From Phyllobacteriaceae bacterium (GTDB lineage: Bacteria > Pseudomonadota > Alphaproteobacteria > Rhizobiales > Rhizobiaceae), in assembly GCA_024645155.1 (NCBI GenBank), contig JAHEGF010000245.1:1-5024 (forward strand): a stretch of 5,024 nt of DNA. Reading direction: 5' to 3'. Below are positions 1 to 5,024 of this stretch, piece by piece. A model generated the notes under the pieces. The model did not search any database. It had not been told where the DNA came from and saw only the letters and a list, made by a program, of their open reading frames with translations. Both the position numbers and the translations under genes were made by a program. Positions within the stretch are counted from its first letter, which is position 1, and each line of letters starts with the position of its first letter.

Positions 1-1
1 G

Positions 2-3000
2 GAAGACGATGGGGCAATGCGGCTGCGGCTGCGGCTTTTCCCGGACCGCGTTCCGGTCGTGCTGGAAAGTGATGGTGCGGCTCGTCTCGAAGAAGGCAGT
101 TTTCACTATGCCGGCGGTTTCTCACTTGCCGATTTGGCGCCCGACACCGACAAACTGCGCGGAAGCGATGGTGATACCTTTGCTGTGAATGCAGAAAACA
201 ACCGTGTCAGCGGCGAGGTCTACCGGATTAGCGGACGGTTTACGCTTGACCACAAACTGCTGGGGATCGACGAGTTTCGTTTCGAGACCGGCAGCCGAGA
301 AGATCCGTATATTGCGGAAGGGACGGCTTTTGTCGATCTCGGCGCCGATCCGAGGTTTGCAGTCCATGCCAGCGGTCAGCAATGGCGGCTGGCAGAAAAG
401 GATAGTGACAATCCGGCAGCCACCATGACCGTCAAGGAGCGGATATCGGCGCTGATCGGCCTGATTTCCGGTGTGCCGGAGCCGGCAATTGCCGGGACGC
501 TCGACATCAGTCTGCCTGCCATAATCGCCGGTGAGACAACGATCCGCGATTTCCAGTTGCGCGCCAAACCGGCCGGCAGAATCTGGCAAGTCGAAAAACT
601 TGCCGCAAAGCTGCCCGGCCGTGCAACGCTGGAGGCCAATGGAACGCTGACAACCGGCCAGTCGCCGGGCTTTGACGGGTCGCTGCTGCTTGCCATCGCA
701 CAGCCTTCCGGATTTGCCGCATGGCTGGCCAGCGATGTGGACGATGCCATCAGAAGGCTGCCGGCGGCCGGATTTTCGGCGTCCGTTGACCTGACGGAGC
801 AGCACCAGTCGTTTCACGATCTGGAACTGATCCTCGGCAATGCCCGTTTCCGAGGCCTGGCAGAACGTGACGATCCGCCTGATGGCAAGCCTGCCGCGCT
901 TGTGCGGCTTACCGGTGATGCGCTTGATTTTGAGGGATTGAGCGCCTTTGCCTCGATATTCACAGGCGCGCAGGGACCGCGCCTCGATGATCATGACATC
1001 GAGATGCACGTGTCGGCCGGTCCAGTCGAAATCGGCAAGCTGCAGGCGCAATCCGTAGATACGGCACTTCGGCTCAAATCCGGTGTCATAGAGATCGACA
1101 AGCTGACCATTGGTGACCTGGAAGGCGCATCGCTGAGTGCTACCGGCAAGATTGCCGGATTTGCCGAAGGTTACACCGGCGGCATCGACGCCTCGTTGGT
1201 GTCCGTAGATCTTGCTCCGCTGGCTGAAAAACTGGCGGAACAGTATCCTCGGCACCCGCTGGCAATCGCTGTTGCGGACCGTACCGGCATCTTCCCGGGG
1301 CTTCTCGCTGATGCCAGAATCAACCTCGTGGCAAGTATCGCCGGATCTCCTGGAGCCGACGGCCACAGTGCCGCAATGAGTGCCAACGGGCAGATTGGGG
1401 GTACCGATTTCTCCTTTACGGTGTCGGGCTCGCCGGCGGTGCTGACGGACCGCGACGAGTTCTTTTCGCTGACCGCGAATGCCACCAACAATAAAGCCGC
1501 GCCGATATTCGCGCTCTACGGAATTCCGGTACTTCCTGTGGATCTGGCAGGGTCGATGGAAACCGCATTTCGCGCTGAAGGTTCAGTTGCCGGCGGCGTG
1601 AAATCAGCCGTTTCGTTCCGTGGTCAGGAGGCCAATGCTGATTTTACCGGGACGATTTCGGCACCGTCTCCGACTGCTTTCGAATTAACGGGCAGCGCCC
1701 GGCTGTCAACGGGCGACATCGAGCCCTATCTGTCGGTAACCGGATTTGGCCACCCCGACATAGGTGGCGGATTGCCGGTCGATCTTTCGGCGAATATCGG
1801 CGCAACACCCGGACGGTTCGAGTTTTCGGCACTTAAGGGGACCATAGGCAGCGGCAACGTCAGCGGCACGATCATCGCCACTATCGATGCGGGCCAGCCG
1901 CAACTTGCCGGATCGCTGGAGCTGGACGTGCTCCAACTGCGGCCATTTGCGCTTGCGGTTCTGGGCGGCGACGCGCTTGATGCTGTGCCGGGTGAATGGG
2001 CAGCGGTGCCGTTTTCTCCTCACACCACAATACCGGTGTCGTTGGAGTTGGCCGTGACCGCCGGGGAAGTCGAAGCCGGGCTCGGCGAGCCGCTGCGCGA
2101 TGCAAAGCTCAACCTGAAACTTGATGGTGACGGCCTGTGGCTGAGCGATGTGAGCGCCGGTTACGGCGACGGGCGCATGTCAGGGCGGGCGGAACTGAAA
2201 AACAACAATGGGACAGTCCTCTTTTCGGGTCAGTCCTCCCTTGCCGGTGTCGGCGCGGAATTGCTCTGGCCGCAGTCCGGCTCTGCCGGCCGCGTCACAC
2301 TTTCGGGCACGCTGTCCGGCAACGGGAAATCGGTGGACAGTCTCGTTTCCTCCCTTGCCGGTTCGGGAACCGGACAGATCGGGGATTTGACGGTCGATGG
2401 TGTAAACACAACCGCATTTGACCGGATCCTGTCGCAGGCAGATACGGTGGAAAATAGCAAAATCGAAACGCTTGATGTTGCGGCACTGGCAGTTCCGCTG
2501 ATCCGGTCCGGACAGATTGCAGCCGATCAGATCAGCTTTCCGTTTCTCATCGCGGGTGGCGTGCTGCGCACCTCTCCGGTCGTGATCAGGGCGGATGGCG
2601 CGGAAGTCGAGGCTGAATTGCGTCTCGACCTGCATTCCGGGGTTGGCGAACTGGAGGGCGCGATTACCTATGATGCAGGCCGCGAGGCGCTTGTCGGTTC
2701 CGAACCGGTGGTGCGGTTTTCGGCCACCGGCCCGGCGGGCGACATGTCCGGACAATATGACACGTCAGGCCTCAAGCAATACCTGACGCAACGGGCCTTC
2801 GAACAGGAACAGGAGCGGGTCGAGCGGATACAGGCGATCCTGCTGGAAAAACAGCGCCTGAGGCGGTTTGTTCGCCTGTTTCGCGAAGATGAAAAGGTGC
2901 GGATAGCTGAACGTTTGCGGCTGGAAGAGGAAGCACGCGTTGCTGAAGAGGCACGGAAAGCTGCGGAAGATGAGGCACGGCGCGCAGCGGAAGAAGAGGC

Positions 3001-3367
3001 AAGAAAAGCGGCCGAGGAAGAGCGGAAAGCGGCCGAGGAAGAGCGGAAAGCGGCCGAAGAAGCTCAACGGGCATTGGAAGAAACACAAAAACTGGAAGAA
3101 GAACGATTGGCCGAGGATGCGCGAAGGGCCGAGGAAGAGGCGCGGCAGGCCGAGGAAAACAGAAAGGCAGCCGCCGAACAGGTGCAAGACAGCCAACACC
3201 AAAACAAGAATGCGGTTGAACGCCGGCAACTTCCCGGAGTGAAATTGCCAAGTGTCAACGAATTCGATTCCAGCACCGGCGATCCTCCGGAGCCACCCCG
3301 CGGCGGCCTTTTTTCAAACAGGAAACTGTCGCTGGACGAATTCCTGCGTACGTTGGGTAACGATTGA
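2..3367 (+). CDS. AsmA-like envelope protein with C-terminal coiled coil (5' partial)
   Basis: The frame is open to the left edge with no stop before the ATG at 17. No ribosome site or membrane segment precedes that ATG, so it is probably internal and the N-terminus is outside the window. Residues below count from the ATG at 17. Residues ~1-900 are a long run of amphipathic beta-strand-like sequence typical of AsmA-family repeats, for example GTLDISLPAII near 159 followed by a KLPGRATLEANGTL segment. A segment near 755-910 (GSGTGQIGDLTVDGVNTTAF) resembles the AsmA C-terminal domain. Residues ~923-1055 are a charged coiled coil rich in A, E, R and K. A proline-containing tail ends in LSLDEFLRTLGND. 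AsmA relatives are usually anchored in the inner membrane, lie in the periplasm, and serve outer-membrane assembly or phospholipid transport; that role is inferred by family. The specific paralogue is not identified. It converges on the minus-strand cluster with a 34-bp gap. Confidence 0.85.
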   Translation, partial: EDDGAMRLRLRLFPDRVPVVLESDGAARLEEGSFHYAGGFSLADLAPDTDKLRGSDGDTFAVNAENNRVSGEVYRISGRFTLDHKLLGIDEFRFETGSREDPYIAEGTAFVDLGADPRFAVHASGQQWRLAEKDSDNPAATMTVKERISALIGLISGVPEPAIAGTLDISLPAIIAGETTIRDFQLRAKPAGRIWQVEKLAAKLPGRATLEANGTLTTGQSPGFDGSLLLAIAQPSGFAAWLASDVDDAIRRLPAAGFSASVDLTEQHQSFHDLELILGNARFRGLAERDDPPDGKPAALVRLTGDALDFEGLSAFASIFTGAQGPRLDDHDIEMHVSAGPVEIGKLQAQSVDTALRLKSGVIEIDKLTIGDLEGASLSATGKIAGFAEGYTGGIDASLVSVDLAPLAEKLAEQYPRHPLAIAVADRTGIFPGLLADARINLVASIAGSPGADGHSAAMSANGQIGGTDFSFTVSGSPAVLTDRDEFFSLTANATNNKAAPIFALYGIPVLPVDLAGSMETAFRAEGSVAGGVKSAVSFRGQEANADFTGTISAPSPTAFELTGSARLSTGDIEPYLSVTGFGHPDIGGGLPVDLSANIGATPGRFEFSALKGTIGSGNVSGTIIATIDAGQPQLAGSLELDVLQLRPFALAVLGGDALDAVPGEWAAVPFSPHTTIPVSLELAVTAGEVEAGLGEPLRDAKLNLKLDGDGLWLSDVSAGYGDGRMSGRAELKNNNGTVLFSGQSSLAGVGAELLWPQSGSAGRVTLSGTLSGNGKSVDSLVSSLAGSGTGQIGDLTVDGVNTTAFDRILSQADTVENSKIETLDVAALAVPLIRSGQIAADQISFPFLIAGGVLRTSPVVIRADGAEVEAELRLDLHSGVGELEGAITYDAGREALVGSEPVVRFSATGPAGDMSGQYDTSGLKQYLTQRAFEQEQERVERIQAILLEKQRLRRFVRLFREDEKVRIAERLRLEEEARVAEEARKAAEDEARRAAEEEARKAAEEERKAAEEERKAAEEAQRALEETQKLEEERLAEDARRAEEEARQAEENRKAAAEQVQDSQHQNKNAVERRQLPGVKLPSVNEFDSSTGDPPEPPRGGLFSNRKLSLDEFLRTLGND
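2785..3180 (+). other. Coiled-coil-encoding segment of the AsmA-like gene
   Basis: Residues ~923-1055 (from the ATG at 17) are almost entirely A, E, R, K, Q and L, with recurring AAEEERK-like heptads and almost no glycine or proline, so a long helix or coiled coil is expected. The composition resembles domain II of TolA, which spans the periplasm. The first part (EQEQERVERIQAILLEKQRL) has larger hydrophobic residues at heptad-like spacing; the later part is nearly all alanine and charge. The function here is unknown. Confidence 0.8.
3008..3064 (+). repeat. 21-bp in-frame tandem repeat encoding AAEEERK
   Basis: The unit gcggccgaggaagagcgga (+aa) is present as two identical 21-bp copies at 3008-3028 and 3029-3049. 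A third, diverged partial copy starts at 3050. Each unit encodes the heptad AAEEERK, so copy-number change would keep the reading frame and alter helix length by one heptad. Confidence 0.9.
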
Positions 3368-3401
3368 GATGTGGACAGTATCCGGTTCAAAGCCGGGGCG
3401 G

Positions 3402-3623
3402 TCAGGATTGCCGGCGCAGTAATTGCGCAAGGATAAAAAGGCGGATTGCCGATGAAAGATTTACCTGCTGCGGGCGGCTGGCATCTATTTCGGTGATCAG
3501 CGCTGCCAACGGCAGGTTTCGTCTGGCCGCTTCCTTTTCAAGTTCCTCAAAAAACGGCTGTTCCAGGGAAATACTGGTGCGGTGGCCGCGTATGGTAACC
3601 GAGCGCTTGGCAACGAGGCTCAT
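3402..3623 (-). CDS. Small ribbon-helix-helix domain protein (RHH_4-like)
   Basis: A 73-residue protein. After a short basic N-terminus, the stretch RGHRTSISLEQPFFEELEKE (residues ~12-31) fits the pattern of a beta-strand followed by the first helix of a ribbon-helix-helix fold. It continues with LPLAALITEIDA and then NLSSAIRLFILAQLL, the conserved end of the alphaproteobacterial RHH_4 family. Such folds usually bind DNA as dimers, but this family's targets are not known to me. Its ATG overlaps the stop of the DUF4169 gene as ATGA, which indicates translational coupling and supports this start. It is the last gene of the minus-strand cluster, and its stop lies 34 bp from the stop of the convergent AsmA-like gene. 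Confidence 0.85.
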   Translation of the reverse strand: MSLVAKRSVTIRGHRTSISLEQPFFEELEKEAARRNLPLAALITEIDASRPQQVNLSSAIRLFILAQLLRRQS

Positions 3624-3826
3624 GAACCGGCGTCTTTACCGGAACCCGGATCAATTTGCCGCAGGTGCCCGTCAAGCGCGTGTCGGGCGTTTCTGGTTTC
3701 CGCCTGAGCCTGCTTTATCTCCGCCTTTGTGCGCCCGCTTGCCGCACGGTTTTGCACAGCCGTTTTCTCGCGAATCTTGCGTGTCTTGCGTTTGCGCGCC
3801 TGTCGCAGATTGATGATTTCGGCCAT
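3620..3826 (-). CDS. DUF4169 family small basic protein
   Basis: A 68-residue protein beginning MAEIINLRQARKRKTRK and continuing with NRAASGRTKAE and then ARHALDGHLRQ. This is the characteristic DUF4169 pattern: an N-terminal MAEIvNLRqarK, a middle NRAxxGRTKAE, and a C-terminal LDGH. The frame stays open upstream to 4105, but that extension runs antisense-free through the sspB coding sequence in another frame and has no family similarity, so I place the start at the ATG at 3826. That start lies 13 bp after the sspB stop, and the preceding bases offer only a weak ribosome site (CTGGGTG). The protein is strongly basic and mostly helical, with no membrane segment or signal peptide. Its function is uncharacterised. 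The stop overlaps the start of the RHH gene. Confidence 0.85.
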   Translation of the reverse strand: MAEIINLRQARKRKTRKIREKTAVQNRAASGRTKAEIKQAQAETRNARHALDGHLRQIDPGSGKDAGS

Positions 3827-3839
3827 CGGCACCCAGCAG

Positions 3840-4397
3840 CTATTTTTTTCTGAATGAATCCAGCGAGACGACTTCGGCGCCTTTTTTTGGTGCATCGCCA
3901 TCAGCGCCATCGTCGCCGGACCCGGGTTCGGCCTTCTTCGGGTCGCTCTTCTTTTTCTTCTTCCTGGTGGCAGCCTTGCTGTCGGCAACCGCAGGAAGTG
4001 CCGTGGTTTCCCCGTCGCCGTCCGCCATCGCTTCTTCGCCCACATCAACATCGAACTCCAGCTCGAAATTGACTGACGGATCATAGAAGCCGCGCACTGC
4101 GGCAAACGGGATAGTCAGCTTTTCAGGCACCTCGGCAAAGGACAGGCCGACCTCGAATTCATGCTCGCTGACCTTGAGATCCCAATACTGGTACTGCAGC
4201 ACGATGGTCATCTGGTCCGGGTATTTTTCGCGCATGCGCCGCGAAATGCGCACACCGGGCGCGCCGGTAACGAAGGTGATGAAAAAATGGTGATTGCCGG
4301 GCAGGCCCGTACGGGCAACTTCGGTCAGCACCTTGCGCATGACCGAGCGCAACGCATCCTGCGCAAGAATATCATAACGGATCTGGTCGTCGGCCAT
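3840..4397 (-). CDS. sspB: SspB-type ClpXP adaptor (alphaproteobacterial SspB)
   Basis: A 185-residue cytosolic protein that, by family, binds the ssrA tag and tethers tagged substrates to ClpXP. Residues 1-118 are the substrate-binding domain: IRYDILAQDALRSVMRKVL, then HHFFITFVTGAPGVRIS (37-52), MTIVLQYQYWDLKV (63-76), FEVGLSF, and IPFAAVRGFYDPSVNFELEF. Residues ~119-173 form a low-complexity charged linker including RKKKKK and GDDGADGD. The last residues, VVSLDSFRKK, are the ClpX-docking (XB) motif. I prefer the ATG at 4397 because homologues start M-x-x-D-x-IRYDILAQ; a GTG at 4412 would add MDSPE. Neither start has a strong Shine-Dalgarno sequence. It heads a cluster with the DUF4169 and RHH genes and lies about 80 bp downstream of ssrA on the same strand. 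Confidence 0.95.
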   Translation of the reverse strand: MADDQIRYDILAQDALRSVMRKVLTEVARTGLPGNHHFFITFVTGAPGVRISRRMREKYPDQMTIVLQYQYWDLKVSEHEFEVGLSFAEVPEKLTIPFAAVRGFYDPSVNFELEFDVDVGEEAMADGDGETTALPAVADSKAATRKKKKKSDPKKAEPGSGDDGADGDAPKKGAEVVSLDSFRKK

Positions 4398-4428
4398 TTC
4401 AGGTGAATCCACATCACGGTTGTTTCCA

Positions 4429-4457
4429 GATGTACTGGACCGGACGCGCGCCGTAAA
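4429..4457 (-). promoter_or_regulatory. Weak candidate promoter for sspB
   Basis: On the minus strand TTTACG (4457-4452) is followed after 17 bp by TACATC (4434-4429), a poor but correctly spaced match to a housekeeping promoter, about 32 bp before the preferred sspB start. The -10-like box overlaps a small inverted repeat, CCAG-N5-CTGG (4426-4438). Read-through from ssrA is an equally good explanation for sspB expression. Confidence 0.25.
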
Positions 4458-4475
4458 CCGGTAGATGAAGGAAAG

Positions 4476-4680
4476 TGGAGGCTTCTGTTGCCAGGTGCCT
4501 CCGAACCCCGCTCAGGCCGGCGAAGGCCTAAGAGTTAGTGTGAAGCTGTCGCACCGCATTAAGCAGCGAGACGTGCTTCCGCATAGTTGTCATTTGCAAC
4601 TACAAAGTAGCCCGATAACGGTGGTACCATGCCGAGCGAAAGTCCGATCTTTACACCCTCGTCGATCCTGTTTCGCCCCC
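4476..4680 (-). ncRNA. ssrA: tmRNA coding piece (message part)
   Basis: It starts with the 5' acceptor strand GGGGGCG and the D-arm-like element GGATCGACG. The tag message follows, then two hairpins: AGGCC/GGCCT closed by TTCGCC, and GGAGGC (4502-4497) with GCCTCC (4482-4477). The 3' end is placed just after the last stem and is approximate. The last stem is followed by ACTTTCCTTC, not a uniform T run, so it is not a clear intrinsic terminator. Confidence 0.85.
4559..4597 (-). other. ssrA: tmRNA tag reading frame ANDNYAEARLAA
   Basis: The resume codon GCA is at 4597-4595, followed by AAT GAC AAC TAT GCG GAA GCA CGT CTC GCT GCT and the stop TAA at 4561-4559. With the alanine supplied by the charged RNA, the peptide added would be A-ANDNYAEARLAA. 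The ANDN start and the hydrophobic LAA end match known alphaproteobacterial tags. The LAA end is the ClpX recognition signal, and the N-terminal part is the usual SspB-binding side. Confidence 0.95.
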
Positions 4681-4710
4681 ATCAAAAGCCGCTCGTGGAA
4701 CAGCGGTTCA
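4681..4710 (-). other. ssrA: Intervening transcribed segment of permuted tmRNA
   Basis: The 30 bases between the CCA end (4711) and the GGGGGCG start (4680) should be removed during processing to give two separate RNAs. They can form a small hairpin, CCGCT (4706-4702) with AGCGG (4693-4689), around an 8-base loop, stacked beyond the 7-bp acceptor stem. Removal is inferred from how this tmRNA class matures. Confidence 0.85.
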
Positions 4711-4793
4711 TGGTGGAGGCGCCGGGTACCGCCCCCGGGTCCGAATGGTTTATTACACCGGCAGTTTATCGCCATAGCCAGACAAGCTGACAC
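4711..4793 (-). ncRNA. ssrA: tmRNA acceptor piece
   Basis: This is the first part of the permuted transcript and becomes the aminoacylated RNA. Its 3' end CCTCCACCA at 4719-4711 carries an encoded CCA. The T-arm is CCGGG, loop GGCGGTA, then CCCGG. Further upstream, CTGGC and GCCGG can pair (one G-U) around the loop containing GGCGATAAACT. The 5' end near 4793 is a guess from the usual size of about 80 nt. Confidence 0.85.
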
Positions 4794-4844
4794 CGGTAAT
4801 ATAGTTGCGTTTGCGGAGGATTGAAAGAGCCACAAAGCAAAGGG

Positions 4845-4875
4845 AAATATTCCGCCCGGGATTGACTTGATCAAG
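4845..4875 (-). promoter_or_regulatory. Candidate promoter for ssrA
   Basis: On the minus strand CTTGAT (4875-4870) is followed after 18 bp by AATATT (4851-4846), similar to the rhizobial housekeeping consensus CTTGAC-N17-CTATAT. Transcription would begin near 4840, leaving a leader of roughly 45 nt before the mature acceptor piece. This is a pattern match only. Confidence 0.4.
4866..4875. promoter_or_regulatory. Perfect palindrome CTTGATCAAG in the divergent intergenic region
   Basis: A 10-bp perfect palindrome overlaps the candidate ssrA -35 box and lies about 110 bp before the divergent plus-strand gene. It contains TTGATCAA but lacks the 4-base spacer of an FNR/FixK box. It may be an operator or simply the -35 region. 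Confidence 0.3.
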
Positions 4876-4986
4876 GGTTTTGGGAAAGGTCTTGCGGGAT
4901 GGGGCGAATTTTACCTGCTTTGGCTGATTCCGTGGCGGATACGGTCAAAGGTGGGAGTTCCACTTGGTCCAGAGGGAGAAGAATTC

Positions 4987-5024
4987 ATGAGTGATTATTT
5001 GGCCGATGTACGCAGGTACGATGC
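4987..5024 (+). CDS. Start of a small protein gene, probably DUF2853 family (3' partial)
   Basis: Twelve complete codons, MSDYLADVRRYD, run off the right edge. The ATG is preceded by a strong purine-rich ribosome site, AGAGGGAGAAG, with GGAG at 4975-4978 and an 8-base spacer, which supports a real start. The N-terminus resembles that of DUF2853 proteins, small uncharacterised bacterial proteins that commonly begin MSDYLADVKKY. That assignment rests on a very short match from memory. The gene is divergent from ssrA, and no convincing promoter for it was seen in 4861-4970. Confidence 0.6.
   Translation, partial: MSDYLADVRRYD

Larger units (their letters stand above)
4476..4793 (-). ncRNA. ssrA: tmRNA, circularly permuted two-piece alphaproteobacterial form
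   Basis: tmRNA rescues stalled ribosomes by acting as an alanyl-tRNA-like molecule and then as a short message that adds a degradation tag. On the minus strand, GGGGGCG (4680-4674) begins the coding piece and is followed by GGATCGACG, the conserved 5' tmRNA element. It can pair over 7 bp, with one G-U, with CGCCTCC (4721-4715), which is followed by A and then CCA ending at 4711. A T-arm stem, CCGGG/CCCGG, with a 7-base loop precedes that acceptor strand. The 3' half therefore lies upstream of the 5' half, as in the permuted alphaproteobacterial genes. A tag frame encodes ANDNYAEARLAA and a stop. Hairpins AGGCC/GGCCT and GGAGGC/GCCTCC (down to 4477) close the coding piece. The outer ends are approximate. 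Open frames across this region on both strands are spurious. Confidence 0.95.

Noticed and set aside
17..19. ATG at 17 as the true start of the AsmA-like protein
   Set aside because: The frame continues upstream to the window edge, there is no ribosome site, and the expected N-terminal membrane segment is missing.
122..1366. 414-codon open frame on the minus strand
   Set aside because: It is antisense to the AsmA-like gene; its composition (many C, R, H, Q) is unlike a real protein, no family is recognisable, and long antisense frames are common in high-GC genes.
2765..3251. Two minus-strand frames rich in F, L, P and C (154 and 159 codons)
   Set aside because: They are the reverse complement of the A/E/R/K coiled-coil repeat, which by codon bias gives low-complexity antisense frames; no start signal or family match.
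3382..3428. Possible terminator between the convergent genes (GCCGG/CCGGC and GCGCA/TGCGC hairpins)
   Set aside because: The stems are only about 5 bp and no T run follows on either strand.
3827..4105. Upstream extension of the DUF4169 frame
   Set aside because: It lies inside sspB in another frame, and family similarity begins exactly at MAEIINL (3826).
4465..4874. Open frames on the plus strand (4465-4824) and minus strand (4590-4874)
   Set aside because: Both overlap the tmRNA gene, whose RNA structure and tag frame explain the sequence; neither resembles a protein family.
4862..4874. FNR/FixK-type box TTGAC-TTG-ATCAA
   Set aside because: The spacer is 3 bases instead of the required 4, and the first half-site is imperfect.

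Overview
The window looks like chromosomal core sequence from an alphaproteobacterium, most likely Rhizobiales (Hyphomicrobiales). The evidence is high-GC coding sequence, a circularly permuted two-piece tmRNA gene, an alpha-type SspB ending in the ClpX-binding tail VVSLDSFRKK, and DUF4169 and RHH_4 proteins typical of this class. No mobile element, CRISPR array, rRNA or tRNA gene was seen.

Layout. (1) Positions 2-3367, plus strand: the C-terminal ~1,120 residues of a very large AsmA-like envelope protein whose start lies left of the window. It ends in a long Ala/Glu/Arg/Lys coiled coil resembling TolA domain II. (2) Positions 3402-4397, minus strand, convergent with it: a tight three-gene cluster transcribed sspB, then a DUF4169 protein, then a small ribbon-helix-helix protein. 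The last two overlap by the four bases ATGA. (3) About 4476-4793, minus strand: ssrA (tmRNA). In transcript order it has the acceptor piece ending in CCA, a 30-nt intervening segment, then the coding piece carrying the tag frame ANDNYAEARLAA-stop. (4) About 4794-4986: a divergent intergenic region with a candidate ssrA promoter and a perfect CTTGATCAAG palindrome. (5) 4987-5024, plus strand: the first 12 codons of a gene that runs off the right edge, probably a DUF2853 protein.

How the genes fit together. tmRNA tags polypeptides stalled on ribosomes, and SspB carries tagged proteins to the ClpXP protease. Here the tag-encoding RNA sits about 80 bp upstream of the gene for its delivery adaptor, on the same strand. 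This makes a compact ribosome-rescue and tag-degradation locus and is the most interesting feature of the window. The AsmA-like gene is convergent and functionally separate: AsmA-family proteins act at the inner membrane and periplasm in outer-membrane biogenesis and lipid transport. I did not find a convincing wholly new system.
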